Made by a program: the position numbers and the translations under genes
Assembly (NCBI GenBank): GCA_038751255.1
Contig: JBCDGN010000040.1
Coordinates: forward strand, 1 to 33,360
Length of the DNA stretch: 33,360 bases
Direction: 5' to 3'
Source: JANSYP01 sp038751255
Lineage (GTDB): Bacteria; Pseudomonadota; Alphaproteobacteria; Rhodobacterales; Rhodobacteraceae
In this document: one piece after another, positions 32,782-33,360 of the stretch
Numbering within the stretch: the first letter of the stretch is position 1
Layout of the letters: the number at the start of each line of letters is the position of its first letter
The notes under the pieces: generated by a model
Seen by the model: the letters and a program-made list of their open reading frames with translations, nothing else
Told to the model about the DNA's origin: nothing
Databases searched by the model: none

Positions 32782-33360
32782 TGCTGATCCAGGATCATGA
32801 TCGGGCCGGGGGCTATTGGGGAGCAATTTACGCGTTTTGCGCCGCCAAAGGCTTGCAGGTTGTGATCGATGGTCCAGTAGGCTGCGAAAACCTGCCGGTG
32901 ACCTCGGTTCTGCACTACACGGATGCTCTCCCCCCGCATGAGTTGCCGATCGTAGTCACAGGCCTCGGTGAAGAAGAATTGGGCCGCGAAGGCACCGAAG
33001 GGGCAATGAAGCGTGCTTGGGGGACGCTCGATCCGGCCCTGCCAGCGGTGGTCGTGACCGGCTCCATCGCCGAGATGATCGGTGGCGGAGTAACGCCTCA
33101 GGGCACTAATATTCAACGTTTTCTGCCGCGCACCATTGACGAGGATCAGTGGGAAGCTGCGGACCGGGCGATGACTTGGCTCTTCACAGAGTTTGGGATG
33201 ACCAAAGGTCGGATGCCGAAAGAGCGCAAGCGCGCCGAGGGCGACAAGCCAAGGGTCAATCTGCTTGGGCCGATGTACGGCACCTTCAACATGCCGTCCG
33301 ATCTGCATGAAATCCGTCGTCTGGTCGAAGGGATCGGGGCCGAGGTCAATATGGTGATGC
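32781..33360 (+). CDS. bchZ: Chlorophyllide a reductase subunit BchZ (3' cut by window)
   Basis: The first ~193 residues of the NifK-like subunit that forms the catalytic heterotetramer with BchY. It starts MLIQDHDRAGGYWGAIYAF, and Cys35 in GPVGCENLPV is a likely cluster ligand. ALPAVVVTGSIAEMIGGG follows, as in the family. The ATG at 32781 overlaps the bchY stop. The gene continues past the window; in related clusters puf genes follow. Confidence 0.95.
   Translation, partial: MLIQDHDRAGGYWGAIYAFCAAKGLQVVIDGPVGCENLPVTSVLHYTDALPPHELPIVVTGLGEEELGREGTEGAMKRAWGTLDPALPAVVVTGSIAEMIGGGVTPQGTNIQRFLPRTIDEDQWEAADRAMTWLFTEFGMTKGRMPKERKRAEGDKPRVNLLGPMYGTFNMPSDLHEIRRLVEGIGAEVNMVM

Overview
The window looks like a chromosomal segment of a Roseobacter-group alphaproteobacterium (Rhodobacterales) able to make bacteriochlorophyll a and spheroidene-series carotenoids. 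The right half (about 17.1-33.36 kb) carries one flank of a photosynthesis gene cluster in the order bchO-bchD-bchI-crtA (minus), crtI-crtB-tspO (plus), crtC-crtD (minus), crtE-crtF-bchC-bchX-bchY-bchZ (plus, bchZ cut by the window end). crtA, and tspO between crtB and crtC, are typical of the Rhodobacter/Roseobacter arrangement. Genus-level assignment is not possible by eye.

Left region (1-5.1 kb): the 3' part of an open frame joining a BFD-type [2Fe-2S] segment to a DAO-type FAD oxidase; a minus-strand DUF1127/STAS pair with overlapping genes; an intact Lrp/AsnC regulator and, 0.8 kb upstream, its decayed relative, each preceded by a 24-bp dyad; then a scar of an IS630-type transposase C-terminus, an integrase C-terminus and a possible 3' gene remnant. 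Middle-left (5.1-10.2 kb): a TetR regulator divergent from a plus-strand run of homocysteine S-methyltransferase-like enzyme, exported protein, GNAT acetyltransferase, small EmrE-like membrane protein and di-haem MauG/cytochrome c peroxidase, ending in a truncated VOC gene and an IS3-family remnant. Middle (11-16.9 kb): PPK2 and a type IIIA P-type ATPase (minus), divergent SulP transporter with STAS domain (plus), and a glyoxalase-like VOC protein (minus).

Photosynthesis cluster: BchI and BchD are Mg-chelatase subunits, BchO an associated alpha/beta hydrolase. CrtE makes GGPP, CrtB phytoene, CrtI desaturates it, CrtC hydrates, CrtD desaturates, CrtF O-methylates and CrtA adds the keto group. 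BchXYZ is chlorophyllide a reductase and BchC the following dehydrogenase. The three divergent or upstream promoter regions (crtA/crtI, crtD/crtE, upstream of bchC) each hold an exact TGT-N12-ACA box, the PpsR/CrtJ site; at bchC a second imperfect box lies 8 bp away and a TTGACA/TAAACT promoter overlaps the pair.

Most notable: a 49-codon arginine-rich ORF with an excellent Shine-Dalgarno that tiles exactly between bchX and bchY; crtC without any ATG, GTG or TTG near its expected start; crtA with an ATA where the family's first Met is expected; the decayed Lrp twin with its conserved dyad; and the [2Fe-2S]-FAD oxidase fusion. No rRNA, tRNA or CRISPR array was seen.
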